64,000 nucleotides of DNA from an uncultured Planococcus sp. (GTDB lineage: Bacteria > Bacillota > Bacilli > Bacillales_A > Planococcaceae): the NCBI GenBank assembly GCA_947493585.1, contig CANLRI010000001.1, forward strand, positions 682,001-746,000, written 5' to 3'. Made by a program: the position numbers and the translations under genes. Positions 9,433-18,471 of the stretch are shown piece after piece. Below the pieces are notes generated by a model. It made no database searches, was not told the DNA's origin, and was given only the letters and a program-made list of their open reading frames with translations. Every line of letters begins with the position of its first letter. Position 1 is the first letter of the stretch.

Positions 9433-9687
9433 TTACAAAGGTTTGGGCCTGTGTGGCCAAGCCAAAGCCAGCACTGTCGCAATGGAAGCAAGAGAAAATA
9501 ATAGCGTGATGCCTCCGATGACCCAGTGACCGCTAGTGAATAGGCCAACCGCCATCACCAATGTTAAAATGGCTGCTAGAACAATCAAGCCGATCAGGCA
9601 GCCCATGCCGGCGCGTTTGGCGCTTTCGGGCGCACTATCGCCTTTCGTTTTGGAGATATCAGAAATCCTTTGCCGCCAGTCTGCCAT
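9433..9687 (-). CDS. Small two-helix membrane protein of unknown function
   Basis: An 84-residue protein. Residues 1-27 are hydrophilic (MADWRQRISDISKTKG...), followed by two transmembrane helices (about 30-51 and 56-77) and a short basic Pro-rich tail. I chose ATG 9687 because AAAGGGGCGG lies 8 bases upstream; an in-frame extension to 9825 has no ribosome-binding site. I do not recognise the family. It lies between pdxK and the divergent ung gene. Confidence 0.6.
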   Translation of the reverse strand: MADWRQRISDISKTKGDSAPESAKRAGMGCLIGLIVLAAILTLVMAVGLFTSGHWVIGGITLLFSLASIATVLALAWPHRPKPL

Positions 9688-9813
9688 GTGTATTCCGCCC
9701 CTTTGTTCCATCGTAACACGGCGGCGTGGTGAATTGAAGCGCTTGCAGACAGAGGTTGCTAGGGAGAAATCGGGTATTGAATAGAAAAATGATTTACCAA
9801 AGGAGTAGATACA

Positions 9814-10488
9814 ATGGCTAAACAAATTTTTACTAATGACTGGCAGGAAATCTTAGGGCAAGAATTCGCCAAAACCTATTACTTGGAACTAAGGGAGTTT
9901 TTAAAACAAGAATACGCCAATGAAACCATTTATCCGGTAAAAGAGAATATTTGGAATGCCTTTGAACATACGGCTTATGGAGAAGTCAAAGCGGTCATCC
10001 TTGGACAAGATCCCTATCACGGCCCGAATCAAGCGCACGGTTTAAGCTTTTCCGTACAGCCAGGCATTGCTCATCCACCGAGCCTGCGTAATATTTTCAA
10101 AGAACTTGAAGACGATCTCGGCTGCGCGAAACCGGTGGACGGCACCTTGACGAAATGGTCTGACCAAGGGGTGCTTATGCTCAACACCGTCTTGACAGTA
10201 AGGCAAGGCCAAGCGCATTCACATCAGAAAAGAGGCTGGGAGCAGTTCACGGACGAAGTGATTCGGAAATTATCGGAACGTGAAGAACCGGTCATTTTCA
10301 TTTTATGGGGCAAGCCTGCACAGATGAAAAAACGGCTGATCGATATCGAACGCCACGACATCATCGAAGCGCCTCACCCAAGCCCACTCAGTGCACATCG
10401 CGGATTTTTCGGCAGCAAGCCGTTCTCAAAAGTGAACAAGCTGTTACAATCCCGTGGCGAAGAAGCGATTGATTTCTGCCTGGACTGA
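9814..10488 (+). CDS. ung: Uracil-DNA glycosylase
   Basis: A 224-residue family-1 UDG that removes uracil from DNA to start base-excision repair. The water-activating motif GQDPYHG places the catalytic Asp at 66, the uracil-binding FSV follows at about 78-80, and the DNA-intercalation loop [13 protein letters not shown] lies near residue 187. Length matches the family. ATG 9814 follows AAAGGAG. It leads an ung-ywdI-ywdK run as in B. subtilis. Confidence 0.97.
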   Translation: MAKQIFTNDWQEILGQEFAKTYYLELREFLKQEYANETIYPVKENIWNAFEHTAYGEVKAVILGQDPYHGPNQAHGLSFSVQPGIAHPPSLRNIFKELEDDLGCAKPVDGTLTKWSDQGVLMLNTVLTVRQGQAHSHQKRGWEQFTDEVIRKLSEREEPVIFILWGKPAQMKKRLIDIERHDIIEAPHPSPLSAHRGFFGSKPFSKVNKLLQSRGEEAIDFCLD

Positions 10489-10547
10489 CGAATACGGCGG
10501 GCACGTGGTAAACTGGATGGGACTAATAGCGAGAGGGGCCATGATAT

Positions 10548-10814
10548 ATGGGCATCGAAACGACACGCATTCTAGACGAAATCGATAGGCATACAGCCCG
10601 CGCGCGGGAAGGCGAACCCGAAAAGATCCGGGAATCTCTTGCCGCGATACGTGCTTTATGCGACCTGCTTCTCGAAGACGGCATGCAAGCACCGAAGAAA
10701 CCGCGTGCCATGCCGCTCGCCGCCACGGAAACGGTAACTCGGCCGCAATCGGTTCCCGCAGCCACAAGGCTTCAGGAAGAAGGGGCGAATGGCGATTCGC
10801 TTTTTGAATTTTAA
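10548..10814 (+). CDS. ywdI: YwdI family protein
   Basis: An 88-residue hydrophilic protein of the YwdI family, identified by position between ung and ywdK and by the N-terminal helix with RARE-like charge pattern (residues 1-45). The C-terminal half is Pro/Ala-rich and ends in SLFEF, a short acidic-aromatic tail. No catalytic motif is visible and the function is unknown. The start has a weak GAGAGGGG Shine-Dalgarno. Confidence 0.75.
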   Translation: MGIETTRILDEIDRHTARAREGEPEKIRESLAAIRALCDLLLEDGMQAPKKPRAMPLAATETVTRPQSVPAATRLQEEGANGDSLFEF

Positions 10815-10835
10815 TATGGAAAGAGGACGAAACAA

Positions 10836-11213
10836 ATGAAATTTTTCTTAATAGCGGGAGCCGTCAATGGACTGCTAGCCGTCGCTTTAGGCGCTTTTGG
10901 GGCGCATATGCTCGAAGGCCGCGTAGCGGATAAATATTTGGATACTTGGCAGACAGCGGTGCAATACCAAATGTTCCATTCCATTGGCTTGATCGCCGTT
11001 GCCATTTTGATGAGCTCTGCGCTCATCGGCCCGCTCGGTTCCTTGAATTGGGCCGGGTATTTAATGCTTGCCGGCATTGTGATTTTCTCAGGCAGCTTAT
11101 ATGTCCTAAGCTTGACGGGCATCAGCGTGCTTGGTGCCATCACGCCAATCGGGGGCGTCGCATTTATCGCAGGATGGGTTATGCTTATCATCGCTGCGGT
11201 AAAAGCTCTATAA
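10836..11213 (+). CDS. ywdK: DUF423 family membrane protein YwdK
   Basis: A 125-residue integral membrane protein with four predicted helices. The family signature GALNGLLAVALGAFGAH-type segment lies in helix 1 (residues 6-24), a Lys-rich loop with WQTAVQYQMFHSIGL follows, and a GITPIGG-like turn precedes helix 4. This is the DUF423 family. The biochemical role is unknown. It is the last gene of the ung operon, followed directly by a terminator. Confidence 0.88.
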   Translation: MKFFLIAGAVNGLLAVALGAFGAHMLEGRVADKYLDTWQTAVQYQMFHSIGLIAVAILMSSALIGPLGSLNWAGYLMLAGIVIFSGSLYVLSLTGISVLGAITPIGGVAFIAGWVMLIIAAVKAL

Positions 11214-11224
11214 AAACAGCTGGA

Positions 11225-11256
11225 AACTGGCTGCACGTCATGTGCAGCCAGTTTTT
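11225..11256 (+). terminator. Terminator of the ung-ywdI-ywdK operon
   Basis: AACTGGCTGCAC / GTGCAGCCAGTT perfect stem followed by six T's. Confidence 0.9.
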
Positions 11257-11399
11257 TGTATTGATAAGAACATTGCCATTGCTCAGAACAATGGAAATTT
11301 TAGCAGATTAGGTTAAGTTTTTGTAAATATGTTGTATCCCTATCACGTGTAGTCATACAATGGGGAAGGTTTAATTAACGGATAAGGGTGTAGATACAT

Positions 11400-12479
11400 A
11401 TGAAACAGCAAGCACATATTTTTGATATACATGTCATGAGGGCAATCGGCTGCTTGATGGTCGTACTTGTCCATGTATCAGCATTGTATTATGTTCAGCG
11501 TGGCGAATGGGAAGATGTCATTTTATTCCTTAACCAAGCGAGCCGTTTTGGAACGCCGATCTTTGCGATCGTCAGTGGACTGCTGTTATTTCTGCAAGTA
11601 AAAAACAAAGGGTTTTTCTTCCAACGTTTCTTCACATCGCGTTTGCAGAAAATTGTCATTCCCTTCCTATTTTGGACGGCCTTTTACTTGTTTTATTTGT
11701 GGATGGTCTTTGGTGCAAACCCGTTGGACGCAGGGATCAAGCGCTTTTTGTTTGAAGTAGCGTTTGGGGAGACGTATTCCCACCTTTATTTCATTTCCAT
11801 TGTGCTGCAATTTTATCTGATTTTCCCTTTGTTGCAATTGATCAAAGGCAAAGCAGCGTGGATGATTGCACTGATTGCATCGGCGATCGTTCACGTTTAC
11901 GCGATGAAGTTTATGGACCCTGCGCAATTTGATGGCCTGACTGCGATGATCGTGGAGCAGCGCGCCTTTTTGCCGAAATGGATTTTCTTCTTCATCTTTG
12001 GCGGATTTCTTGCTTATAACTGGGAAGCAGCCAAACAATGGGCGTATAAATGGCGAGTCGGGTTATTTGTCGGGGTACTGCTGATTCTCTATTTCGCGGC
12101 AGTCGAATATGAATGGGGACGGTACATAGGATCCAACCGTGTTTCCAATATCATCAATTTGCCGATTCTCATTTTGTTCATCATGGCCATTTCTGAGAAA
12201 ATCGCACGCAATCCGTTGCTGCACACGCTTGCTTCTAGGCTTGGCGCGATGTCGATGGGCGTATATTTGATCCACCCGTTCGTCATCAATATGCTGCAGC
12301 GCAATTTGCCAGAAGGCGTATGGACGCTTTCGTTGTTTCCGGTATGGTACGTGGTAGTTATGGCCATCACAGTCGGAATCATCATGCTCGTCCAGAAATT
12401 GCCGTTTGGCCGCGTCATTTTGACGGTGCCTTCAGTCAAAAGGTTAAACCGGCTGCAAAGAATGGGAATAAAAGCTTAA
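11400..12479 (+). CDS. Acyltransferase family 3 membrane protein (OatA/WecH-like)
   Basis: A 359-residue protein with about ten transmembrane helices of the acyltransferase-3 fold. The family-typical His of helix 1 is in LMVVLVHVSALYY (residues 18-30), followed by a conserved Arg-containing loop (RLQKIVIPFLFW). There is no extracellular SGNH domain, so it is shorter than peptidoglycan O-acetyltransferase OatA. It probably transfers an acetyl or similar group to an exported polysaccharide or lipid. The target is unknown. It is monocistronic. Confidence 0.8.
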   Translation: MKQQAHIFDIHVMRAIGCLMVVLVHVSALYYVQRGEWEDVILFLNQASRFGTPIFAIVSGLLLFLQVKNKGFFFQRFFTSRLQKIVIPFLFWTAFYLFYLWMVFGANPLDAGIKRFLFEVAFGETYSHLYFISIVLQFYLIFPLLQLIKGKAAWMIALIASAIVHVYAMKFMDPAQFDGLTAMIVEQRAFLPKWIFFFIFGGFLAYNWEAAKQWAYKWRVGLFVGVLLILYFAAVEYEWGRYIGSNRVSNIINLPILILFIMAISEKIARNPLLHTLASRLGAMSMGVYLIHPFVINMLQRNLPEGVWTLSLFPVWYVVVMAITVGIIMLVQKLPFGRVILTVPSVKRLNRLQRMGIKA

Positions 12480-12519
12480 CGGAAGCATGAAGAAGCCCAG
12501 TGATAAACTAAATGAAAAG

Positions 12520-12549
12520 AGTTGCCTGCATATGCGGGCAACTTTTTTT
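12520..12549. terminator. Terminator between convergent genes
   Basis: AGTTGCC / GGGCAACT stem with T run on the plus strand. It serves the acyltransferase gene and probably also the convergent minus-strand gene, whose stop it touches. Confidence 0.75.
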
Positions 12550-13571
12550 CATTTTATTGAATCCAGTAATGCCTTCAGTTTTTCAGGGTCATCCACTTTC
12601 AACGCGATTTGGGTGACTTGGCGAGTCTTGCCGAAAAACAGCATTGCCTGCTGGGGCGTATGGAAATCGATCACGACTTGAGGTTCGGGTTCTTCGAAAT
12701 CTTTGGCAACAAATGACAGTATCCCGGTCTCTGGTTTTGCGCCCCAACGTACCGCTCGAATCGATTCGAGCGGTACACTGATTCGTTTATTCAACCCTAA
12801 CGATACATTCAAGTTTTCATCTTTAAATGTCAGGGGGTTCAAGCGGGTGGCTTGGATATCGCCAATGAAATAAATGACGCTATAGACATTCAAGACGAGC
12901 AGGACAACAGAAAGTAAAGCGGATTTATCATGGAGCCACCAATGGATGCCGATGGTCTCGATAACAATGGCGTGGATGAGCATGATGTTGAATGCGATGG
13001 AGCTGGTGTTTTTGTGGAGCGTGATGGCTGTTGAATCTTCTGGGGGCTGTTTTTTCCATGTAAAAAAGGCATAGTAAAACGCGAGCGCTTCAGATAGCAC
13101 GATGTGGATGAGTGGATTCGGCTTGATGTTCTCATGTACGGCGGGAAACAAGGTGAAAAGTGGGCTGCCAGCTTGTTTGCTCATGGAACGTCGAATTTTT
13201 GGGATGTAGATGAATAATAACCCTAGCAAAGCTAGTTCTGCCGCCAATACGAGCATTTCGATGGCGAGGCCTATGTAGAATAAGGGGGCAAAGGGTTCGA
13301 AATACAGTGTAGGGATGATGAAGCGTGCAGCGATCAACCCGGCAGCTATGACTGCGAGCAATTGTTTGGCGTTTATGCGGAAAGATAGGAGTACCAATAA
13401 AGGCACAACGAGGCCGAAATCAACTAAAGAACCGGCAACGAGCCAAAACGTGTCCTCAGGAATAACGGCAGCGGAAAAAGGGGAACGATAAACCATGAAA
13501 TTGCTGATCAGTACGAGAAGCAAGAAAGCGAAAGCCCATTTTGCATAGTTTGTCTGGCGCATCACGAACAT
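12549..13571 (-). CDS. Membrane protein of unknown function with C-terminal cytoplasmic domain
   Basis: A 340-residue protein with about seven transmembrane helices in residues 5-250, followed by a soluble C-terminal domain of about 90 residues. That domain has alternating hydrophobic strands (NVSLGLNKRISVPLESIRAV, TGILSFVAKD, PQVVIDFHTP), resembling a PH-like or bPH beta-sandwich. ATG 13571 is preferred because GGGGTG lies 6 bases before it; the frame stays open for 11 more codons upstream without a ribosome-binding site. I do not recognise the family. No neighbour suggests a role. Confidence 0.6.
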   Translation of the reverse strand: MFVMRQTNYAKWAFAFLLLVLISNFMVYRSPFSAAVIPEDTFWLVAGSLVDFGLVVPLLVLLSFRINAKQLLAVIAAGLIAARFIIPTLYFEPFAPLFYIGLAIEMLVLAAELALLGLLFIYIPKIRRSMSKQAGSPLFTLFPAVHENIKPNPLIHIVLSEALAFYYAFFTWKKQPPEDSTAITLHKNTSSIAFNIMLIHAIVIETIGIHWWLHDKSALLSVVLLVLNVYSVIYFIGDIQATRLNPLTFKDENLNVSLGLNKRISVPLESIRAVRWGAKPETGILSFVAKDFEEPEPQVVIDFHTPQQAMLFFGKTRQVTQIALKVDDPEKLKALLDSIK

Positions 13572-13681
13572 GCAAACACCCCATTTTTCTTTTAGTATAC
13601 CCAAAAAATGGGAGGAATTGATAAGGGAAGTATGTCGAAAAACAGAAAGTCTTCTTAATTAAGCTAAGGAACACAAAAAGA

Positions 13682-13718
13682 AAAGCGCTGCATCCCGATG
13701 ACAGGATGCAGCGCTTTG
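13682..13718 (-). terminator. Terminator after hemQ
   Basis: AAAGCGCTGCATCC / GGATGCAGCGCTTT, a 14-bp stem with a T-rich tail, read on the minus strand. Confidence 0.9.
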
Positions 13719-13725
13719 GAGACAT

Positions 13726-14475
13726 TTATACTTCTAGGAATTTTACGGTTTTCTCTTTGTCGAGAATCGTACCGACGTAGAATGAGCCGAATTCGCCGTA
13801 GCGGGCGGATACTTCATCGAAACGCATTTCATAGACAAGCTTCTTGAACTGGAGAACGTCTTCGGCAAACAACGTAACTCCCCATTCGTAATCATCGAAC
13901 CCGACAGAGCCGGAAATGATTTGTTTTACTTTGCCTGCGTAGCTGCGGCCGATCTTGCCATGCGATAGCATCAAGTCTTTGCGCTCCTGCATCGGCAGCA
14001 TATACCAATTGTCGTTGCCTTCGCGGCGCTTGTCCATTGGGTAGAAGCAAATGTACTGGGAGCGTTGAAGCTCTGGGTACAAGCGCGAACGGACATGCGG
14101 GTTTTGATAAGGGTCTTCATTGCTTTCGCCTGACAGGTAGTTCGACAACTCGACAACAGAAACGTAGGAATACGTCGGCACTGTGTAAGCGATCAAGGTT
14201 AATTTATTGTATTCGGTTTCGAGCTCGCGCAATTCATCCATCGTTTCACGCAACAACATGAGCATGAGGTCAGCTTTTTGGCCGATGATGGAATAAAGGG
14301 CGTGGGCACCGGTTTTGTTTTCGTCGGCTTGGTTAACTTTTTCCATGAAATTATTGAACTCGTCGATCGCGAATTGGCGCTCTTCGTCGTCGAGCATTTT
14401 CCACGCGACCCAGTCCATTGAACGGAAATCGTGGAGCACGTACCAGCCGTCTAAAGTGATTGCTGCTTCATTCAT
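13726..14475 (-). CDS. hemQ: Coproheme decarboxylase HemQ (chlorite dismutase family)
   Basis: A 249-residue member of the chlorite dismutase fold. It catalyses the last step of the coproporphyrin-dependent haem pathway of Firmicutes, oxidative decarboxylation of coprohaem III to haem b. The radical-forming Tyr is at 145 ([11 protein letters not shown]) and the proximal haem His at 172 (MLSHGKIG). ATG 14475 follows AAAGGAG; a longer in-frame extension to 14598 lacks support. It is divergent from lipL. The pta gene that separates them in B. subtilis is absent here. Confidence 0.95.
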   Translation of the reverse strand: MNEAAITLDGWYVLHDFRSMDWVAWKMLDDEERQFAIDEFNNFMEKVNQADENKTGAHALYSIIGQKADLMLMLLRETMDELRELETEYNKLTLIAYTVPTYSYVSVVELSNYLSGESNEDPYQNPHVRSRLYPELQRSQYICFYPMDKRREGNDNWYMLPMQERKDLMLSHGKIGRSYAGKVKQIISGSVGFDDYEWGVTLFAEDVLQFKKLVYEMRFDEVSARYGEFGSFYVGTILDKEKTVKFLEV

Positions 14476-14648
14476 CAGTAGAACACTCCTTTTATGTGAA
14501 TCTCTCTTCCACAGTTTATCATATGCAAGACACAAGTTCCTATCCGAATGCGGCCTGTCACTAATTTGACATGGGCATAGCGCCTTTTCAGCCCGCATGG
14601 AAAAGGGTAAACTGAAAACAGCGAACTCAAAAAGAGGAGAATGACAGC

Positions 14649-15470
14649 ATGGCTTTATTTATGGAAGACAAAAAATGGCGCTTTTGGGATCAATCCTTGA
14701 GCGCGCGCAAACGCTCGGCGCTCGAATCATTCGCGGCGGATGACACGCTGTGCGAATTGGTCGGCTCGCAGAAAAGCCCGCCGACGGTCCGGACCTGGGT
14801 GCACGACGACACAGTCGTTCTCGGCATCCAAGACCACCGCTTGCCTCATATCGATCAAGCGATGGCGGTCCTAGCAGACAATGGCTACCAGGCAATCGTG
14901 CGGAATTCCGGCGGCCTTGCCGTTGTTCTTGATTCCGGCGTGTTGAATATCTCAATCGTCTTGTCGGAAAAAGAAGGCGCCATTGATATTCCGCAAGGCT
15001 ACGATATGATGGTCGAACTTGTCGAAGCCTTGTTTCCAGAAGCGGAAATCGACGCCTATGAAATCGTCGGTTCGTATTGCCCGGGAAGTTACGACTTGAG
15101 CATCGGCGGCAAGAAATTCGCCGGCATCTCGCAGCGCCGCATCCGCCGCGGCATCGCTGTGCAAGTATATTTGTGCATCGAAGGAAGCGGAGCGGGACGG
15201 GCGGAAGTGATCCGCGAGTTTTACGAAGCGGGCAAGGGTGGGGAAGAGACCAAATTCAGCTACCCGGAGATCCAGCCAGAAGTGATGGCGTCGCTCAGCG
15301 AACTGCTCGGCCGCGACATCACGGTTCCTGAAGTCGTGCTCGATTTGCATGCACTGCTCGGCTCGCCTGCACCGATGCCGCTTCAAGAAGATGAATTTGA
15401 ACTGTACTCGTTTTATTTGAAGCGGGTGCTTGAACGCAATGAAAAAATGCTCGAACGGACGCTTGAATGA
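14649..15470 (+). CDS. lipL: Octanoyl-[GcvH]:protein N-octanoyltransferase LipL
   Basis: A 273-residue member of the biotin/lipoyl ligase fold. LipL amidotransfers octanoate from GcvH to E2 subunits, the Bacillus route for lipoate assembly. The nucleophilic Cys is 144 in [19 protein letters not shown], with the family's conserved Lys following. The [15 protein letters not shown] stretch (52-66) and RNSGGLAVV (85-93) match LipM/LipL. Gene position next to hemQ equals that of ywfL. LipM (octanoyl-ACP:GcvH transferase) is the nearest alternative, but context and the early motifs favour LipL. Confidence 0.88.
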   Translation: MALFMEDKKWRFWDQSLSARKRSALESFAADDTLCELVGSQKSPPTVRTWVHDDTVVLGIQDHRLPHIDQAMAVLADNGYQAIVRNSGGLAVVLDSGVLNISIVLSEKEGAIDIPQGYDMMVELVEALFPEAEIDAYEIVGSYCPGSYDLSIGGKKFAGISQRRIRRGIAVQVYLCIEGSGAGRAEVIREFYEAGKGGEETKFSYPEIQPEVMASLSELLGRDITVPEVVLDLHALLGSPAPMPLQEDEFELYSFYLKRVLERNEKMLERTLE

Positions 15471-15518
15471 GCGTTTGTTTCGTGTAAAATAACCAGTACG
15501 ATTCGAGGAGGAGTGCCC

Positions 15519-16823
15519 GTGAGCTACGCGACACAGAAATTAGCTGAAGAAAAAGTGTTTAAAGATCCGGTTCACCGGTATATCCACGTGCGCGATCAAG
15601 TCATTTGGGACCTCGTCAATTCAAAAGAATTCCAACGCCTGCGCCGCATCAAACAACTCGGGACATCCTACCTCGTCTTCCACGGGGCGGAGCATAGCCG
15701 TTTCAACCATTCACTTGGCGTTTACGAAATCGTCCGGCGCATCTCGGACGATGTATTTCACGGCCGGCCAGAATGGGACGAAAGCGAGCGCTTGACGGTC
15801 TTATGTGCGGCACTGCTTCACGATCTCGGGCATGGCCCGTTTTCGCATTCATTTGAAAAAGTATTCAATGTTGACCATGAGGAATTCACGCGTGCGATTT
15901 TGACTGGCGATACGGAAGTGAACAGCATCTTGAAAAAAGTATCCGCTGACTTTCCGGCCCATGTAGCAGAAGTTATCGCCAAAACCTATTCCAATAAACA
16001 AGTCGTGTCGCTCATTTCCAGCCAGATCGATGCCGACCGGATGGATTATTTGCAGCGAGATGCGTATTACACGGGTGTTTCCTATGGCCATTTCGATATG
16101 GAACGCATCTTGCGCGTCATGCGGCCGCTCGATGACCAAGTCGTCATCAAATCGAGCGGCATGCACGCGGTCGAAGACTATATCATGAGCCGCTACCAAA
16201 TGTACTGGCAAGTGTATTTCCATCCCGTCGCCAGAAGCGCGGAAGTCATTTTGCGGAAGATTTTGCAACGGGCCAAGGAATTGAGCGAAAGCGGCTACGA
16301 ATTCCAGCAGCCGCCGACCCATTTTCTCGCTTTTTTCGACCGCAGCTTCACGCTTGCCGATTATCTAGCACTTGATGAAGGCGTCTTGATGACCTACTTC
16401 CAATTGTGGATAAACGAGCGCGACACGATCCTCGCCGACCTGTGCGACCGTTTCGTCAATCGCCGCCTGTTCCAGTATGTCGATTTCGATCCCGGGACGG
16501 ATTATAAAAAACTTGGGGAGCTTTCGGCTTTGTTCAAGAAAGCCGGCATCGATCCAGAATATTACTTGATCGATGATTCGACTTCCGATCTGCCTTATGA
16601 TTTCTACCGGCCGGGCGAAGAAGAAGAACGCCTGCCGATCCAATTATTGATGCCAAACGGCGATATTAAGGAACTCTCAAGGCTGTCGCAGATTGTCGAC
16701 GCCATTTCCGGCAAGCGCCGTACCGATTATAAATTGTACTTTCCAGCGGAATTGCTCATCGATGGCAAGAAAAAAGCCATCAAGCAGCAAATCCTGGAGA
16801 TGCTCAGAGAAGGAGGGATTTAG
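15519..16823 (+). CDS. ywfO: HD-domain phosphohydrolase YwfO
   Basis: A 434-residue HD-superfamily protein (dGTPase/YwfO type). HD motif residues are visible as HSRFNHSLGVYE (near 61-72) and HDLGHGPFSHSFE (near 107-119), with a later metal-binding Asp in SSQIDADRMDYLQRD. I chose GTG 519 of the 15.5-kb stretch (position 15519) because AGGAGG sits 7 bases upstream; the GTG at 15513 overlaps that site. The gene abuts ywgA, as in B. subtilis. A nucleotide phosphohydrolase activity is expected; the natural substrate is not clear. Confidence 0.88.
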   Translation: MSYATQKLAEEKVFKDPVHRYIHVRDQVIWDLVNSKEFQRLRRIKQLGTSYLVFHGAEHSRFNHSLGVYEIVRRISDDVFHGRPEWDESERLTVLCAALLHDLGHGPFSHSFEKVFNVDHEEFTRAILTGDTEVNSILKKVSADFPAHVAEVIAKTYSNKQVVSLISSQIDADRMDYLQRDAYYTGVSYGHFDMERILRVMRPLDDQVVIKSSGMHAVEDYIMSRYQMYWQVYFHPVARSAEVILRKILQRAKELSESGYEFQQPPTHFLAFFDRSFTLADYLALDEGVLMTYFQLWINERDTILADLCDRFVNRRLFQYVDFDPGTDYKKLGELSALFKKAGIDPEYYLIDDSTSDLPYDFYRPGEEEERLPIQLLMPNGDIKELSRLSQIVDAISGKRRTDYKLYFPAELLIDGKKKAIKQQILEMLREGGI

Positions 16824-17330
16824 TTGCTCCAAGAACATGCAAGAATCGTCGATTTTATCGCGACGGCCGAAGGAGTAACCGGCCGAAAGAAACTGCAGAA
16901 AATGGTCTATATCATGAAAAAGCTCAATGTCCCGTTCAAAGAGAAATACGAATTCCATATTTATGGGCCGTACTCGGAAGAATTGACAGCGCGTATCGAA
17001 GAATTATGCGATATGGGCTTTTTATCGGAAGCGCTTGAAGACAAAGGTTCTTATGTGCAATACAAATACGCCGTAACGGACGAAGGCATGGAATTCCGTA
17101 ATGCCGTGGCGGCCTCGATTCCAAAAAATCCTGAAGCCGCTGCTTTGCTCAATGCCAAAAGCGCGCGTTTCCTGGAACTGGCCTCGACGCTTTTATACTT
17201 CGGCCATCTAGAGCGCGGCGAACAAATTGCCAAACTACATAGCGTCAAAGGCAAACTCAACTTCACCGAAACTGAAATCGAAGAAGCTTACCGCTTTCTA
17301 GACGAACTCGAGCAGTTGAAACTTTCGTAA
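16824..17330 (+). CDS. ywgA: YwgA family protein
   Basis: A 168-residue predominantly helical soluble protein of the YwgA family. It starts at TTG 16824 immediately after the ywfO stop, with AAGGAGGG 6 bases upstream, so it is probably translated by coupling. The N-terminal part (GVTGRKKLQKMVYIMKKLN) resembles a winged-helix or Panacea/SocA-like fold, including the KLQK...Y..K pattern. Function is unknown; its partnership with YwfO is conserved. Confidence 0.8.
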   Translation: MLQEHARIVDFIATAEGVTGRKKLQKMVYIMKKLNVPFKEKYEFHIYGPYSEELTARIEELCDMGFLSEALEDKGSYVQYKYAVTDEGMEFRNAVAASIPKNPEAAALLNAKSARFLELASTLLYFGHLERGEQIAKLHSVKGKLNFTETEIEEAYRFLDELEQLKLS

Positions 17331-17437
17331 AACCGCACTCAATACTCATAGGCGATTATACTGTTTTTATATTCAGCACAAGTAGCTGAGATGTTGACGA
17401 AATTTCTATTCATCTCTCAAATTATAGGCGGAGCGAA

Positions 17438-17535
17438 GGGGAGGCCGACGCCTGGGGGATCGCGCGGGCTGGCGAGACAAAGGCGGTGTTCTTCCGCCTT
17501 GGCTCAACACCCGCCCCCCGGCCAGCGTGCCTCCC
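17438..17535. repeat. Structured intergenic repeat, family 1, copy B
   Basis: It shares the core CTGGGGGA...GCGGGCTGGCGAGACAAA...GGCTCAACACCCGCCCCCCGG with the copy at 44850. Its outer arms are different (GGGAGGC..GCGC side at 17438-17451 against GCGTGCCTCCC at 17525-17535) yet remain complementary to one another. It lies in the 288-base gap after ywgA. No protein is encoded. Confidence 0.7.
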
Positions 17536-17589
17536 TGAAGCGCAGTCGAACAGCGGAAGGTGCATTGAGATGAGCCCATCCATTTGCGC

Positions 17590-17617
17590 AAAAAAAACTC
17601 CCCTAGGGGAGTTTTTG
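17590..17617. terminator. Terminator between ywgA region and ywhB
   Basis: AAAAACTCCCC / GGGGAGTTTTT palindrome directly after the minus-strand tautomerase stop, usable in both directions. Confidence 0.85.
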
Positions 17618-17618
17618 T

Positions 17619-17804
17619 CTACTCGTCGTTCAACAGCTTGCCGTTGACCGCGTATTCACTTTTCTTCAAGTCTTCGAGGAATACAAAAACCTTTTCCGGC
17701 GGGGCATCGATTGTTTCGGATACAGCGGCAGTGACCTTTTCGACGAGTGCGCGTTTTTGCTCTTCTGTGCGGCCTTCAAGCATTTTAACAGTTACGTATG
17801 GCAT
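17619..17804 (-). CDS. ywhB: 4-oxalocrotonate tautomerase family protein (YwhB)
   Basis: A 61-residue tautomerase. The mature enzyme would begin with Pro after Met removal (MPYVTVKMLEGRTEEQKR), and this Pro1 is the catalytic base of the family; Arg at about 12 and 40-region residues complete the active site. Length is exactly that of the hexameric 4-OT group. The physiological substrate in Bacilli is unknown. It is divergent from ywhD. Confidence 0.92.
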   Translation of the reverse strand: MPYVTVKMLEGRTEEQKRALVEKVTAAVSETIDAPPEKVFVFLEDLKKSEYAVNGKLLNDE

Positions 17805-17868
17805 AATGGATGCAGCTCCTTTTCATTGGATGTTAGGCTAATCATATCAGAATGGAGGAATTGTACAA

Positions 17869-18384
17869 ATGGCAAATGAAGAAAAGCCCAAAAAGAAATT
17901 GGGATTCACTATTATAAAAGACGATCCGACAGACGGGCATAAAGGCTACGGCATCGGTTCCTTATCGCTAGAGAACGTTTCGCCGCTCATTATCGACGTT
18001 GAAGAACAAGACGCGGTGCTCGATATCGGCGCAATGCACGCGAGAAGCCAGACGGAACGCGGCATCAAATTCACGACCAACCGCGAAGATTCCGCGGGCG
18101 GAAAAGATTATTGGCTTGTATGGATCACCATCGACTTTAATCCGGCAGGGCCTTATTATGCGGGCGTCACGGCATGTGAAATGGTCGTCAACCGAGAAAA
18201 GCGGCGCGGTTATAAGATTCTGGCGGACCATGTCAATTTGATGGATAAGTCGATGAAGCGCAAAATCATCGTCGACCATATGGACGCGCCGTCGAAAAAA
18301 GTGCTCGCTGATTATTTGAAGACCCATAACCCTGAAATGTGGGAACGCAGCCTAGAACAATTGCACGATGATTTGTCACAATAA
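17869..18384 (+). CDS. ywhD: YwhD family protein
   Basis: A 171-residue soluble protein of the YwhD family. Recognised by KPKKKLGFTIIKDDPTDGHKGYGIG at the start and by its position beside ywhB and upstream of the speE-speB pair. The central part is beta-rich with conserved Asp/Glu. No catalytic site can be named. ATG 17869 follows GGAGGAA. Confidence 0.82.
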   Translation: MANEEKPKKKLGFTIIKDDPTDGHKGYGIGSLSLENVSPLIIDVEEQDAVLDIGAMHARSQTERGIKFTTNREDSAGGKDYWLVWITIDFNPAGPYYAGVTACEMVVNREKRRGYKILADHVNLMDKSMKRKIIVDHMDAPSKKVLADYLKTHNPEMWERSLEQLHDDLSQ

Positions 18385-18436
18385 AGAGTGGATTCTTGAA
18401 CGAAATGTGAAACCTGAAATTCGGTGCTTCAGGCAG

Positions 18437-18465
18437 TTGAAGTTGAGCCGAAAAGAAAGTAAACT
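18437..18465 (+). promoter_or_regulatory. Sigma-A promoter for a small RNA
   Basis: TTGAAG at 18437-18442, a 17-base spacer and TAAACT at 18460-18465. It predicts transcription from about 18472, 5' of a highly structured non-coding stretch. Confidence 0.6.
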
Positions 18466-18471
18466 GAGAGT

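Noticed and set aside
16677-16958. A 93-residue minus-strand frame across the ywfO-ywgA junction
   Set aside because: It is the antisense of two well supported genes with no ribosome-binding site.
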